Shown here one piece after another: positions 27,501 to 35,464 of a stretch of 64,000 nucleotides of DNA. The notes beneath the pieces are model-generated. The model had not been told where the DNA came from and made no database searches. It saw only the letters and a list, made by a program, of their open reading frames with translations. How positions within the stretch are numbered: position 1 is the first letter of the stretch; the number at the start of each line of letters is the position of its first letter. Both the position numbers and the translations under genes were made by a program. Source of the stretch: Koleobacter methoxysyntrophicus (lineage in GTDB: Bacteria > Bacillota > Thermosediminibacteria > Koleobacterales > Koleobacteraceae); assembly GCF_017301615.1 (NCBI RefSeq), contig NZ_CP059066.1, positions 1 through 64,000 of the forward strand, read 5' to 3'.

Positions 27501-30188
27501 TTAATATCGATAAGCCATGCAAGGGATTTACAAAATAAACCGGGAGGGATATTCCTGATACAGGCAGATTCCCTTCCCGATGAAGACCGTTACCTGCTGC
27601 TGGCATCAGCCCGATTGATATTCTCAGGGGAATCCGGTTCTATTTCGGCCCAACTAAAAGCCATTAAACCGGATAAACCGCTTCCGCCTATTTTAAAAGC
27701 TGTTTCTCCGCCTGCCGTTGCTTCTCCATCACCGGAAGATGAGCAACATGAACTTCTGTTCTTCAACCAGATAGGCGGCTTTAGCAAGGAAGACCGGGAG
27801 TATATTATCCGGTTACGCAACGAACATTATACCCCTATGCCGTGGTGCAATATTATATCTAATCCCCTGTTCGGCTTTCTGGTTACAGAATCGGGGTCAA
27901 GTTATACCTGGTACGGCAACAGCCGTGAAAACAAATTAACTCCCTGGTCAAATGACCCGATCGTAGATCCGTCCGGTGAAATAATTTACCTCAGGGATGA
28001 AGATACCGGCCAGTTCTGGTCAATAACACCATTGCCCGTTCGTGAAGATGAACCCTATACAGTAAGACACGGTCACGGATATTCCGTCTTCGAACACAAC
28101 AGCCACGGCATAAAACAAAAACAGCTTATGTTCGTGCCGCTAGATAAACCCGTAAAGATATACCATATCACATTGAAAAATGAATCTAAATCATCGAGAA
28201 AAATAACCGTTACCTACTATGTGGAGTGGGTAATGGGGGCCTTCCGGCATCGTAATGCCCCATTTACCGTAACGGACCACGATGAACGGACCGGAGCCAT
28301 CCTGGCCCGTAACCGGTATAATGAAGAGTTTGCCGGCTGTATAGCCTTTATGTTCGCAAATCTGCCGAAATATACCTTTACCGGAGATCGAACGGAATTT
28401 ATCGGCCGTAACGGAAGTTATCAAAAACCGGCTGCTCTGAAACGGGAAAGGCTGTCCGGCCGTTCGGGTGCAGGTTATGACCCGTGTGGGGCCATCATGG
28501 CTGAAGTTGATCTTAAACCCGGCGAACAAAAAGATGTGTTATTCCTTCTCGGGCAGGGAAAGGATTTGGAAGAGGTTAATTCCCTTATTAATGATTACAG
28601 GGACATTAACATGGTCCAAGAAGCCTTCCAAAGGGTAAAGGATTTCTGGAAAGATAAATTAACGGTCCTTCAGGTAAATACCCCGGATCCTTCAATGGAC
28701 TTATTGCTCAACGGCTGGCTAATATATCAAACCCTGGCCTGCCGGCTATGGGCAAGAACGGCCTTTTATCAGGCCAGCGGGGCATATGGCTTTAGGGACC
28801 AGCTTCAGGATGCTATGGCCCTGGTTTATAGCAATCCTGAACTGTTAAGGGAACAAATTATAAAAAGTGCCGGTCACCAGTTTCAGGAAGGCGATGTGCA
28901 GCACTGGTGGCACCCTCCTTTTAGGGGTGTCCGTACGAGGATAACGGATGACCTGCTGTTTCTGCCCTATGTAACTGCAGAATATATTGAAAAAACCGGT
29001 GACTTTGGTATCCTTGAGGAAAAAATTCATTTCTTAAAAGACCAGCCTTTAGAACCCGATGAAAGGGAAAGATACAATATTCCCCAGGTTTCTGAAGAAA
29101 AGGCAACCCTCTATGAACATTGCATTCGTGCCATAGATAGATCCCTTTGTTTTGGGAAGCACGGTTTGCCTTTGATCGGTACGGGTGACTGGAATGACGG
29201 TATGGATAGTGTGGGAGAAAAAGGTAAAGGTGAAAGCATATGGTTGGGCTGGTTCCTTTACACAACCCTGGACCGCTTTATTCCCATCTGCAGAGCACGA
29301 AAAGACAAAAAAAGGGCAGAACGATACGAAAAGGTTGCTGCCGAATTAGTAGAATCTATCGAAAAAAACGGTTGGGATGGGGGATGGTACCGTCGGGCAT
29401 ATTTCGATGACGGTACCCCCCTCGGTTCCGAACACAATGAAGAGTGCAGGATTGACTCTATTTCCCAATCCTGGTCCGTAATTTCAGGAGCTGGCAAACT
29501 ATCCCGGACCAGAGAAGCCATGAGGGCTTTAGAGCATTATCTGATTAACCGGGAAGAAGGCCTTATAAAGCTGCTCACTCCGCCATTCGATAAATCCCCG
29601 CTGGAGCCGGGGTACATTAAAGGCTATGTACCGGGGGTAAGAGAAAATGGGGGCCAGTACACCCATGCCGCTGTATGGACGGTTTTGGCCTTCACAAAGA
29701 TGGGGGACGGGAATAAAGCCTGGGAACTGTTCCACATGATAAACCCTGTCAACCATACCCGTACACCCATAGAGCTCTGCAAATATAAGGTTGAACCTTA
29801 TGTTACTTCAGCCGATGTCTACACCGTCCCTCCTCATACCGGTCGAGGCGGATGGACCTGGTATACCGGTTCTGCCGGCTGGATGTACAGGGTAGGGATC
29901 GAATGGATTCTGGGATTTAAGCTAAGGGGTAATAGATTTACAATTGCCCCCTGCATCCCTAAAGAATGGCGGGAATATACCATAAACTACCGCTTTAACG
30001 GTACACTATTCCATATAAGAGTTTTAAATCCGGAGGGGATAAATCACGGAGTTAAGGCCATTTTCTTGGATGGAAAAAAATTACCGGGCGGGTATGTACC
30101 TCTGACTGACGACGGGGTAGAACACGAAGTTCAGGTTGTCCTCGGACAATCAACCTCCAGGCTTGATTCCACAACACCAAGAGCGTAA
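21576..30188 (+). CDS. ndvB: Cyclic beta-1,2-glucan synthase (NdvB/ChvB-like)
   Basis: A single polypeptide of about 2870 residues is close to the usual 2800-2900 for the family. I chose GTG 21576 because AAAGGGG precedes it; an ATG at 21546 lacks a site. In order: a soluble N-terminal region; two membrane helices (about 395-455 in the longer frame); a GT84 domain with FIITLDADTQLPRD; further helices (about 830-880 and 980-1040); a glycoamylase-like region with GLKRGLANDIVVSPYA and HHHGMSLLALDNYL; and two GH94-type repeats, the second with QDAMALVY, the catalytic Asp in TGDWNDGMD, and TGSAGWMYRVGIEWILG. The enzyme polymerises UDP-glucose, trims and cyclises the chain. It stands alone, with no exporter (NdvA) gene beside it. 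Its last residues (TSRLDSTTPRA) look non-native. Confidence 0.93.
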   Translation: MLNIEELKRYAKNIAQNHRVLKRKKSSRQLLIQVEKNYQQLIRAYRRINEDVKVKKYIEPAAEWLLDNFHIIAEHVKEINYNLRYKYCGRLPSLESGPFKGLPRVYAIASEMVSNTDGRLDEEIITLFIKEYQSEIPLTIAELWAIPFMLRIALIKRIREITAYITEAQYQREKAEKWAKRLSTALAESSGYLQRVIREHDSTIDVMTPPYAEHLLQHLRDYGPETAPIIRWIDGKLALQGTTADEIIQREHQLQAAYQVSMGNAITSLRFLSGLKWEEIFEELSLVEQILNRDPDGIYSSMEFSSRDYYRHQVEKISVYSGTDELSVARKAIECAVEAIRNPDSKKRFTHVGYYLIGKGQRFLEEKLGFREKGLRKWRRWLEGHPTLFYLGSIGIIVLGAMTLFLYLVYISGRHPSVLSMVLAAIAAFIPIKSLSIGLVNWLITHIYPPHHLPKLEFKKDIPEEYRTMVIIPALLTGKKQVIELIEQMEVFYLANQQKNLYFALVGDFKDADNQEIPGDKEILDAAKNRIKELNKLYGRENGDLFFFFHRHRRWNPVQGTWMGWERKRGAILEFNRLLRGAEDTSYTTQVGDLSILPSIKFIITLDADTQLPRDTAKRLIGAMAHPLNRPVLDESLSRVIEGYGLLQPRIRVSADSANRSFFSFIFSGQSWADPYTTAVSDVYQDLFYEGIFTGKGIYDIDVFNKVLQKAFPENSILSHDLLEGAYIRTGLVTDIELVDGYPSNYIAHSMRLHRWVRGDWQLIPWLLPFIKDARKKRIRNPLTLITKWKIVDNLRRSLLPPALLITLICGTTVLPGSTLLWGGLAVLTLAFPFISDLAGAFLRYKQIYTVKRLFDIFLDVRYSIWQFLLSIIFLAYQSYLMIDAIARTLVRVIFTRKNMLEWVTAADAEKRSKEDIGYFLSKMWPCAAIALFSLIFSIIFNPAVWPLMLFLSSVWASAPWVAHKISKPIYKKIKPLSEEQVETLRRIARKTWRYFEEFIGPKDNWLPPDNYQQDPPIGVSHRTSPTNIGLALISTLAARDLGYIGGLETIERLEYTISSMTKLKRWNGHFYNWYNTITLAPLHPLYVSSVDSGNLAVYLITLKQGIEELLKKPLVGSEMLLGLRDTLMLVDDAIDNIQADSENITLTEWKTILDNLKGKRADIDNYICSYEKEIEEFFPWTNLLEKIPEFLATGKITERLAELLDKLNRPVSPMAFLEDYSSIANSLFEIRVSLYREFKHHSRYREEAEAWFEELKLNLDRSFISIKKFVHRCRALNEKIEAIVRDMNFRVLYDEKKDLFSIGYNVEEGKLTNSYYDLLASEARQTSFIAIAKGEVPQRHWFKLGRPLTMVDGSRTLLSWTGTMFEYLMPLLIMKNYEHTLLSETYRAVVRAQKEYGKVRRLPWGMSESGYYAFDLQKNYQYKAFGVPGLGLKRGLANDIVVSPYATLLALPIDPVSSMKNIEMLIDDGLEGPYGFYEAIDYTPERLPQKKKGLIVKSFMVHHHGMSLLALDNYLNNNIMQKRFHAVPAVKATELLLEERMPKKEIFIKEYERKEGIRDLERKKLHDIRIKRKFATANTTIPETHLLSNGTYTVILTNSGGGFSHSQGIAVNRWREDPTRDSWGMYFYIQNLNSNTFWSATYQPCSKIPEDYQVTFEPDRAVFLRKDGNIQTRTEVAVSPEHNVEIRRISLTNHSKHGRVLEVTSYFETVIAPPAEDLAHPAFSNLFVETEFFPEYNTLLATRRPKNKKQKPIWLIHTLVLEGNGIGNIQYETDRLRFIGRGRDLTCPRAMEPEHPLSNTVGAVLDPIMSLRKRVKIGPGETARISFITATADSREEAVALAKEYQSHSVITRTFELAWTHSQIEMNYLNISSEQVNLFQKMASHIIFPGPTRRFRENEIKNNRKGQSGLWGYGISGDNPIVLVQISKLDHMKMVRQILTAHEYWRFKGLNVDLVLLNEYGNSYEQPIQDRIRDLISISHARDLQNKPGGIFLIQADSLPDEDRYLLLASARLIFSGESGSISAQLKAIKPDKPLPPILKAVSPPAVASPSPEDEQHELLFFNQIGGFSKEDREYIIRLRNEHYTPMPWCNIISNPLFGFLVTESGSSYTWYGNSRENKLTPWSNDPIVDPSGEIIYLRDEDTGQFWSITPLPVREDEPYTVRHGHGYSVFEHNSHGIKQKQLMFVPLDKPVKIYHITLKNESKSSRKITVTYYVEWVMGAFRHRNAPFTVTDHDERTGAILARNRYNEEFAGCIAFMFANLPKYTFTGDRTEFIGRNGSYQKPAALKRERLSGRSGAGYDPCGAIMAEVDLKPGEQKDVLFLLGQGKDLEEVNSLINDYRDINMVQEAFQRVKDFWKDKLTVLQVNTPDPSMDLLLNGWLIYQTLACRLWARTAFYQASGAYGFRDQLQDAMALVYSNPELLREQIIKSAGHQFQEGDVQHWWHPPFRGVRTRITDDLLFLPYVTAEYIEKTGDFGILEEKIHFLKDQPLEPDERERYNIPQVSEEKATLYEHCIRAIDRSLCFGKHGLPLIGTGDWNDGMDSVGEKGKGESIWLGWFLYTTLDRFIPICRARKDKKRAERYEKVAAELVESIEKNGWDGGWYRRAYFDDGTPLGSEHNEECRIDSISQSWSVISGAGKLSRTREAMRALEHYLINREEGLIKLLTPPFDKSPLEPGYIKGYVPGVRENGGQYTHAAVWTVLAFTKMGDGNKAWELFHMINPVNHTRTPIELCKYKVEPYVTSADVYTVPPHTGRGGWTWYTGSAGWMYRVGIEWILGFKLRGNRFTIAPCIPKEWREYTINYRFNGTLFHIRVLNPEGINHGVKAIFLDGKKLPGGYVPLTDDGVEHEVQVVLGQSTSRLDSTTPRA

Positions 30189-30373
30189 TGTTCTCCAGCT
30201 CTGCCCATGACGGAACAATACCCTATTGTTTTATCGTCCGGATTTTGTACGCAAATAAGGTCAGCATCATAAAGCCATTGCCACGGCTTTTCCTTCTTGA
30301 ACTCTATCGCTGCATCATATAAATCTTGCCAGTCACTCATCGTGGGTTTTTTATTACGCATCACAAATATCAA
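30131..30373 (-). pseudogene. 5' fragment of a conserved uncharacterised gene
   Basis: The frame reads MSDWQDLYDAAIEFKKEKPW then a DAD, VQNPDDKTIGYC and MGRAGEHYALGV, a conserved N-terminal block I know from uncharacterised proteins of several hundred residues. Here it stops matching at about 30190 and ends 57 bases inside the 3' end of the glucan synthase gene on the other strand. It is therefore truncated, probably by a deletion that joined the two genes. An AAAGGAG site precedes it. Confidence 0.55.
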
Positions 30374-30554
30374 TTACTCCTTTCTCTGCAAGTTTATTGC
30401 GATTCAAAGGTAGTGACAAATTAAATGTTTCAGCAATGCCGCCACCTATAGTTTTCTTAAAAAGCCATGAATAGGCCAGATAAAGCAAAAACATTAAGGC
30501 AGAAAAATTTATTTTAGCCCAAAACACTTTAAAGATTTTTAAATTTATTCTCAT
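30354..30554 (-). CDS. Small membrane protein, doubtful
   Basis: A 66-residue frame has one hydrophobic segment (about residues 16-33, INFSALMFLLYLAYSWLF). AGGGGAGC lies upstream of the ATG. It overlaps the following truncated frame by about 20 bases, an operon-like arrangement. I recognise no family, and given the decayed surroundings it may itself be a fragment. Confidence 0.35.
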   Translation of the reverse strand: MRINLKIFKVFWAKINFSALMFLLYLAYSWLFKKTIGGGIAETFNLSLPLNRNKLAEKGVIDICDA

Positions 30555-30608
30555 GCTCCCCTCTTAAACTTGATTTTCGTTTCTTACCGTTAATATCACT
30601 TTTTTCTC

Positions 30609-30960
30609 CTACTCCGGGTCGCCAGGAAGATGCCCCGGTTCCTGTCCCATTTCCAATATGTCGAATAGTTTTCTATAAACCTCTTCTGCAAGTTTATATT
30701 TCCCTTGCAGCAATAAGCTTCTAGTCTGCAGGAAAAATTTGACTCTCTGTACAAAAGCTTCTATTTCATCCATCAGCGTATCCACAATTGGATATAACTT
30801 CTTTCTTCTGCTTCGTAGGTATTAATTTGTCCAAAAACTCTTGTCTCATTGAAGGATGTTCTTCGCTAGCCCAGTTCAAGATCAGGTTCTGGAAATCTTC
30901 TGTAGAAAGATTTCTTAAACGCATTCTTGATTCTGGTGTAAAAACTCCCCTTTTCTCCAT
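30609..30960 (-). pseudogene. Frameshifted gene of about 115 codons, unknown family
   Basis: From 30960 the frame reads MEKRGVFTPESRMRLRNLS and LILNWASEEHPSMRQEFLDK, then ends with a non-homologous tail at 30766. Shifting by one base at the A-rich stretch near 30800 gives a smooth continuation: KLYPIVDTLMDEIEAFVQRV and LLLQGKYKLAEEVYRKLFD to EPGHLPGDPE and a TAG at 30609. One extra A in a run explains the break. All pieces look like genuine helical protein. The function is unknown. Confidence 0.6.
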
Positions 30961-31108
30961 CCATATTTAACCAAACACAACTTAAAAGATAAAAACTAAC
31001 GAAAAACGACTAAAACTACCATATTATTATGATTTATAGTATAATATAAAGGGACAAAGGCAAAAATGAACAATATAATCCAAAATCATAGAGGATGAGG
31101 TGTAAGAG

Positions 31109-32734
31109 ATGTTCAGGGAAAACATTAACCATCTTCAAAAATCACTGTTCGAAAGCACCAACTGGATGAACCCCAGGATAAAGGCCAAACTAGACAAATC
31201 ATGGGCTCCCATATTCTATAAATACGTATTCTGCAAGATAGACGAAAAGCCATTTTCAGTACTCTACAGCGATACCGGGAGACCGAACTTTCCAGTAAAC
31301 ATAGCCTTATCCCTAGAATACATAAAACACCTAAAGAACTATTCCGATGATGAACTAATCGAAAACTTCTACTTCAACTACTTACTAAACTATGCAGTAG
31401 GAATCAGAGTGCTGGGAGAACTAAATCTGGCAGAAAAAACCCTTTATGATTTCAGAGCAAGAATATATCGTTATCTAGTACAGCATCCTGAACAGGAAGA
31501 CTTAATCTTTGCCTCATTTTTAAACCTTACCAAAAACTTTATCAAAGAAGCTGGTATATCCACAGAAGACCAGCGCATGGACTCTACCATGTTTATGTCA
31601 AATATAAAGAAAGCAGGGAGAATAGCATTAGCATTTGATATACTAGAAAGAGCAGTAAAATCAGTACCAGAGAACCTTCTTACACCAAACCTCAAAGAAG
31701 TCCTAAAACCCGAATTCAAAACAGAAGTAATCTATAAAGCAAAACCATCGGAAAGTGAAAGCAAACTCGAACAGCTCCTAAATCTGTGCCTTGAAATCAA
31801 GGACATCATAGAAAAAGCAGAAGAAACAAAAGACCCTGATATCCTGAGGATACTTAAAAGATTCATATCAGAACAATCCGTATTTGATGAACAAAAAAAC
31901 AAACTCAAAGCCAAAGACAACAAAGATATACCTTCCGACTCCCTGCAGTCAGCCTATGACGAAGATGCCACATACAGGAAAAAGGGAGACAAAGCCCAGA
32001 GCGGATACACACTAAATATTGCGGAAACCTGCTCCAAAGAAAACCCAGTCCAGTTTATTACAGACTACAAGGTAGCTCAAAACATAAAAAGCGATGTAGA
32101 ACTGGGTAAAGATAGAATACCGATTATCAAAGAAAATACCGACTGCAAACACCTTTATATGGATGGAGGATACTACTCCCCCGAAGTCATAGAAAAAGCC
32201 AAAGAAAACGGAATTGAACTTCACTTTACCAACCTTAATGGCAAAAGACCTCAAAAGAACTTATCAGTAACCCAGTTTGAAATAAATGAAACAGGCATAA
32301 TAACAAAATGCCCTGGAGGTATAGCACCCACCCATGCCGGTATAACCAAAAGCCAAACCGTAGCTCACTTTCCTTTAAATGCATGTGATACATGTAAACA
32401 CAGAAAAGATTGCTACTGCAAGAGGCAGAAAAAAGATTATGTGGTCCGTATAAATCTAAAAGCCATAGAATCCTCAAAACAACGTCAGAAAGTAGAACAA
32501 AATCAAAAAGAAAATACCAGCATGAGGGCAGCCATTGAAGGAACCAATTCAGCATTAAAACGTGGGCATGAGCTTGATAAACTCAAAGTTAGGGGCTTTG
32601 TAAAATGTAACATGGTTGTAGGGTTTAAGGTATTGGCTCATAATTTCAAGAGGTTCGCAAATTACATGATAGAGCAATCCAAAAAACTCACACCCCAAGC
32701 TACAGGGATAAGTCTGCCTATTTTAATCCAATAA
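31109..32734 (+). CDS. IS1182-type DDE transposase
   Basis: The 541-residue transposase has the IS1182/IS5-like layout: an N-terminal region with GRPNFPVNIALSLEYIK and ELNLAEKTLYDFRARI, the first catalytic Asp in ISTEDQRMDSTMFMSN, a second Asp in CKHLYMDGGYYSPE, a cysteine cluster (CDTCKHRKDCYCKR) and a C-terminal Glu in MRAAIEGTNSALKRGHELDKLKVRG. It appears intact. GAGGTG is found about 12 bases upstream. Codon use is A-rich and differs from the flanking chromosome, as expected for an insertion sequence. Confidence 0.92.
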   Translation: MFRENINHLQKSLFESTNWMNPRIKAKLDKSWAPIFYKYVFCKIDEKPFSVLYSDTGRPNFPVNIALSLEYIKHLKNYSDDELIENFYFNYLLNYAVGIRVLGELNLAEKTLYDFRARIYRYLVQHPEQEDLIFASFLNLTKNFIKEAGISTEDQRMDSTMFMSNIKKAGRIALAFDILERAVKSVPENLLTPNLKEVLKPEFKTEVIYKAKPSESESKLEQLLNLCLEIKDIIEKAEETKDPDILRILKRFISEQSVFDEQKNKLKAKDNKDIPSDSLQSAYDEDATYRKKGDKAQSGYTLNIAETCSKENPVQFITDYKVAQNIKSDVELGKDRIPIIKENTDCKHLYMDGGYYSPEVIEKAKENGIELHFTNLNGKRPQKNLSVTQFEINETGIITKCPGGIAPTHAGITKSQTVAHFPLNACDTCKHRKDCYCKRQKKDYVVRINLKAIESSKQRQKVEQNQKENTSMRAAIEGTNSALKRGHELDKLKVRGFVKCNMVVGFKVLAHNFKRFANYMIEQSKKLTPQATGISLPILIQ

Positions 32735-32912
32735 ATGGTAAATCCTCTGGATTTAAGCCAACAATAAGGTAAAAGACATCGAAAATGGTAGTAAAATATC
32801 GGATATTATAGGTGGATATACCTAAAATTTACTGCTAAAATCCAAAATATTTTCCAAGTTATACCTTATAAAATTTTCAAGGATCAGAAAAAGGGGTATT
32901 AAAACAGGGTTT

Positions 32913-32969
32913 CTACACTAGAATCATTCTTACTTTTTCCATAAATTCTTTATAACTTAATACAGCCAT
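32913..32969 (-). pseudogene. 18-codon start fragment of an unknown gene
   Basis: AGGAGGAGA is followed by an ATG and the peptide MAVLSYKEFMEKVRMILV, then a stop. The ribosome site is excellent and the peptide looks like the start of a real protein, so this is probably the 5' stump of a gene cut during the insertion events here. Confidence 0.3.
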
Positions 32970-33236
32970 GTCTCTCCTCCTTTTAAACGGCTTTTTTCTC
33001 CGTTGTTTCTTTTAAAGACATCAAATCTGATGGAATTGAAAATTGGATTTTTACAGGATGGATGCAATATAGCTTTATCTGAGAGATTGAATTATTACAT
33101 TTTTTCTATTTATCCAATAATCTTATCATCTAGCACAGGGTTTGTACTATGTGCATCCGTGTAGACCGATATATTTTTTATACACTCAAGGGTTATACAA
33201 AATTAGCAAATTCTCAAGTGCCCTAAACCCTCTATT

Positions 33237-33260
33237 CCAAATTCCAGAGTGAGCGGAGCA
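33237..33260. repeat. 24-base repeat, copy 1
   Basis: Identical over 24 bases to 62169-62192; its core is AGAGTGAGCGGAGC. The second copy is part of a larger folded element upstream of ileS. Confidence 0.75.
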
Positions 33261-33342
33261 AGGTTATATAAAACACAGTCCAGAAAAGCCGCCGGCAATA
33301 AAAATTCTGCTTTGCTGACAAACAATAGCAATATTTTTTGTT

Positions 33343-33960
33343 TTACCAGTTATCGGACATAAAAGATAGATAATCTCTAAATTCCTCTGTATACCTGCTT
33401 TTCAGCTTTTCCAATATTTCATATACTACAGGGCAGACAGAGGCATTTTCAATCATGATAATTAACCTCGATATAAACTCCGGCTTGTTTGTATGGGGAT
33501 ATTCCCTGCAGGCTTTTGGCCTAACCTCATAAATAGAGCAGCCATTTGGCGTTAAAAATTTGCACGGGCTGGAATTAAATACCCAACTGCCGCTTTGATT
33601 TTTTAGTAGATATTTAACTGTAAATTCCTTTTCAGTCTCACCCAAATACTGTGAAATTCTTTTTATATCTTCATTTTCCAGGTTCGGAGTTATGCTTTTG
33701 CAACAGTTAGAACAAGCAACACAGTCAATTTGTTCAAATAACTTTTCATGCAGATAATGAACGGTTTCATCAACTTCCTCGGAATCCTGCTCCTTTAAAA
33801 AGCTCCTGAACAGCCAGTTTTCTTCTTCCACTTTTTTGGATGCTTGAGGTAAAATTTTTGGATCTAATAACTGGACTAACCGTATTTCACTGGGGTACAA
33901 GTCATTCAAATAATCAATCAGACCCTGTAAAATTCTTTTTTCTAATGAATCTTGCTTCAT
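33343..33960 (-). CDS. YkgJ-family cysteine-cluster protein
   Basis: The 205-residue protein has the cysteine pattern of the YkgJ (UPF0153) family: CVACSNCCKSI in the middle, then SSPCKFLTPNGCSIYEVRPKACREYP, the putative iron-sulfur or zinc site. The N-terminal 80 residues are charged and non-conserved. The ATG at 33960 is preferred, since AAAGGA lies 9 bases upstream. Members are often annotated as Fe-S oxidoreductases without a proven reaction. It is a single gene with its promoter in 33961-34070. Confidence 0.85.
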   Translation of the reverse strand: MKQDSLEKRILQGLIDYLNDLYPSEIRLVQLLDPKILPQASKKVEEENWLFRSFLKEQDSEEVDETVHYLHEKLFEQIDCVACSNCCKSITPNLENEDIKRISQYLGETEKEFTVKYLLKNQSGSWVFNSSPCKFLTPNGCSIYEVRPKACREYPHTNKPEFISRLIIMIENASVCPVVYEILEKLKSRYTEEFRDYLSFMSDNW

Positions 33961-34389
33961 GGACACCATTCCTTTTGGACATTACCCACCAATTTCTGGT
34001 ACCATTATATCACAGATTTGAGAGGGGAGAAAGGACTACTCATTAAACTGTGATTATCTTGTGATAATGTCACCTTGGAGAGTACCGTGATAAAATATCA
34101 CAACAAAGGACGAGGTGTGGTGCATCTATATAGCCCCCTGGAAGATTTGGAGAAAATACTTGCATATGTTAGAATTAGTATCAAATGGGGGGTAATAAAA
34201 AATGATAAAAAGACAGTACAATGTCTCGAATATAAATGCAAAATATTGAAATTATACAAAAATAATAAAATATTTTTATTATAATACATCTACTATTCTT
34301 TAATATTAAAATAAATACCTTAGATATTCTAAGAAAAATGAAGGATAGTAGAGTAAAATAATAAAAAAATAGAAAGAGGAGAGAAAATT
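33961..34389. other. Intergenic region between ykgJ-like gene and the LysR gene
   Basis: The 429 bases are AT-rich. One frame from 34075 could encode about 69 residues, but it has no ribosome site and ends in low-complexity Lys/Asn/Ile, so I do not call it. A perfect inverted repeat at 34319-34333 (CTTAG/CTAAG around ATATT) lies 57 bases upstream of the regulator and may be an autoregulatory site. Confidence 0.4.
34319..34333. promoter_or_regulatory. Inverted repeat upstream of the LysR gene
   Basis: CTTAG-ATATT-CTAAG. Spacing and position suit a LysR-type site, but its sequence is unlike the ATAAG/CTTAT palindrome found upstream of the two putative target genes. Confidence 0.35.
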
Positions 34390-35283
34390 ATGAACGAAAG
34401 AAAATTGAGAATATTTTATGAAGTAGCAGTAAAACTTAATATGACAGAAGCGGCAAAAAAACTATATATGAGCCAGCCCGCCGTTAGCCAGACCATAAAA
34501 GAAATCGAAGAAGAATTCGGTGTAAAATTTTTTGACAGGATAGGTAGAAAACTTTACCTAACCTATGAAGGAAAAGTATTTTTAAACTACGTAAGGAGAA
34601 TATTGAATTTGTATGATGAATGCTCAAAAACAATTAAAGACATTAAAGGACTTAAAAAAGGCAAACTTAAAATAGGAGCAAGCACAACTATTGGCATATA
34701 TATACTTACAGATCTAATAGGAAAGTTCACCAAAAAATATAAAGAAGTAGATACCTCTATTACTATTGAAAATACTAAAATTATCACAGATATGGTTTTA
34801 GAAAATAAAATAGATTTTGCTTTTGTAGAAGGTCCAGTTTACTCAGATGAAATAATAGTAGAAAATTTTTGTAATGATGAGCTAGTTTTTATAACCCCTC
34901 CTGACCATCCCTGGTCAAAACTCAAAAGTATAGATATAGAAAAAATAGCAGAAGAAAAAATAATAATGAGAGAACAGGGCAGTGGTACAAGAGAAATTGT
35001 AGAAAATGTTTTAAATGCCAATGGTGTTCATTATAAAGTAGATTTTGAACTGGGTAATATAGAAGCTATTAAGAAAGCCGTTGAAGCCGGTCTTGGAATT
35101 TCATGTATATCCAAAAGATGCATAAAAAAGGAAGTGGAAGACGGAAGACTTGCGGTTATACGATTAAAAGGAATTAGGATAATTAGAATACTTAACCTTA
35201 TATATCATAAAGATAAGTATTTATCTAATCTTCTTAATGAATTTATTAATTTTGCAAAAAAAGAAACTGTTGCAATCGACTGA
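34390..35283 (+). CDS. LysR-family transcriptional regulator (CysL/YeiE-like)
   Basis: The 297-residue regulator has an N-terminal winged helix-turn-helix (residues 1-60; MTEAAKKLYMSQPAVSQTIK then FDRIGRKLYLTYEG) and a C-terminal type 2 periplasmic-binding-protein-like effector domain (LKIGASTTIGIYILTDLIGKF, FAFVEGPV, EQGSGTREIVE, AVEAGLGISCIS). The TIGIYILTDL and GPV segments resemble CysL/YeiE regulators. AAGAGGAGAG precedes the ATG. The next gene is a YeiH exporter, the classic partner of a LysR regulator of this type, so it probably activates yeiH in response to a small sulfur compound. Confidence 0.92.
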   Translation: MNERKLRIFYEVAVKLNMTEAAKKLYMSQPAVSQTIKEIEEEFGVKFFDRIGRKLYLTYEGKVFLNYVRRILNLYDECSKTIKDIKGLKKGKLKIGASTTIGIYILTDLIGKFTKKYKEVDTSITIENTKIITDMVLENKIDFAFVEGPVYSDEIIVENFCNDELVFITPPDHPWSKLKSIDIEKIAEEKIIMREQGSGTREIVENVLNANGVHYKVDFELGNIEAIKKAVEAGLGISCISKRCIKKEVEDGRLAVIRLKGIRIIRILNLIYHKDKYLSNLLNEFINFAKKETVAID

Positions 35284-35353
35284 TTTTAACTAATGTTCAA
35301 TTTACAAATTTCTTAACTCGAAATATCCCGTTAAAGTTAATATTGCTTTTGCT

Positions 35354-35369
35354 ATAAGTTAATACTTAT
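35354..35369. promoter_or_regulatory. Putative LysR-family operator upstream of yeiH
   Basis: ATAAGT-TAAT-ACTTAT is a perfect palindrome with the T-N11-A form of LysR sites. It lies 96 bases before the exporter start and matches 14 of 16 bases of a palindrome at 38650-38665 upstream of the reductase gene. Confidence 0.55.
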
Positions 35370-35464
35370 GATTTATATATAATAATATTATTTTACTTAG
35401 ATAACAAATGCCCTGTAAAATATGAATTGTGCTACGTCAAAATTTATATCTAGGAGGGCATTTT

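Larger units (their letters stand above)
32735..33342. other. Decayed intergenic strip downstream of the transposase
   Basis: The 608 bases hold a small hairpin at 32739-32755 (TAAATCC/GGATTTA), a tiny frame at 32913-32969 and, at 33237-33260, a 24-base sequence found again at 62169-62192. I could not identify the right end of the insertion sequence: GGTAGT at 32791 resembles the inverse of ACTACC at 31015 but the match beyond is poor. Confidence 0.45.

Noticed and set aside
30985-32840. Terminal inverted repeats of the IS1182-type element
   Set aside because: The best pair (ACTACC near 31015 and GGTAGT near 32791) matches poorly beyond six bases, so I do not set element ends.
34075-34284. 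69-codon frame upstream of the LysR gene
   Set aside because: No ribosome site, no family resemblance and a low-complexity tail.
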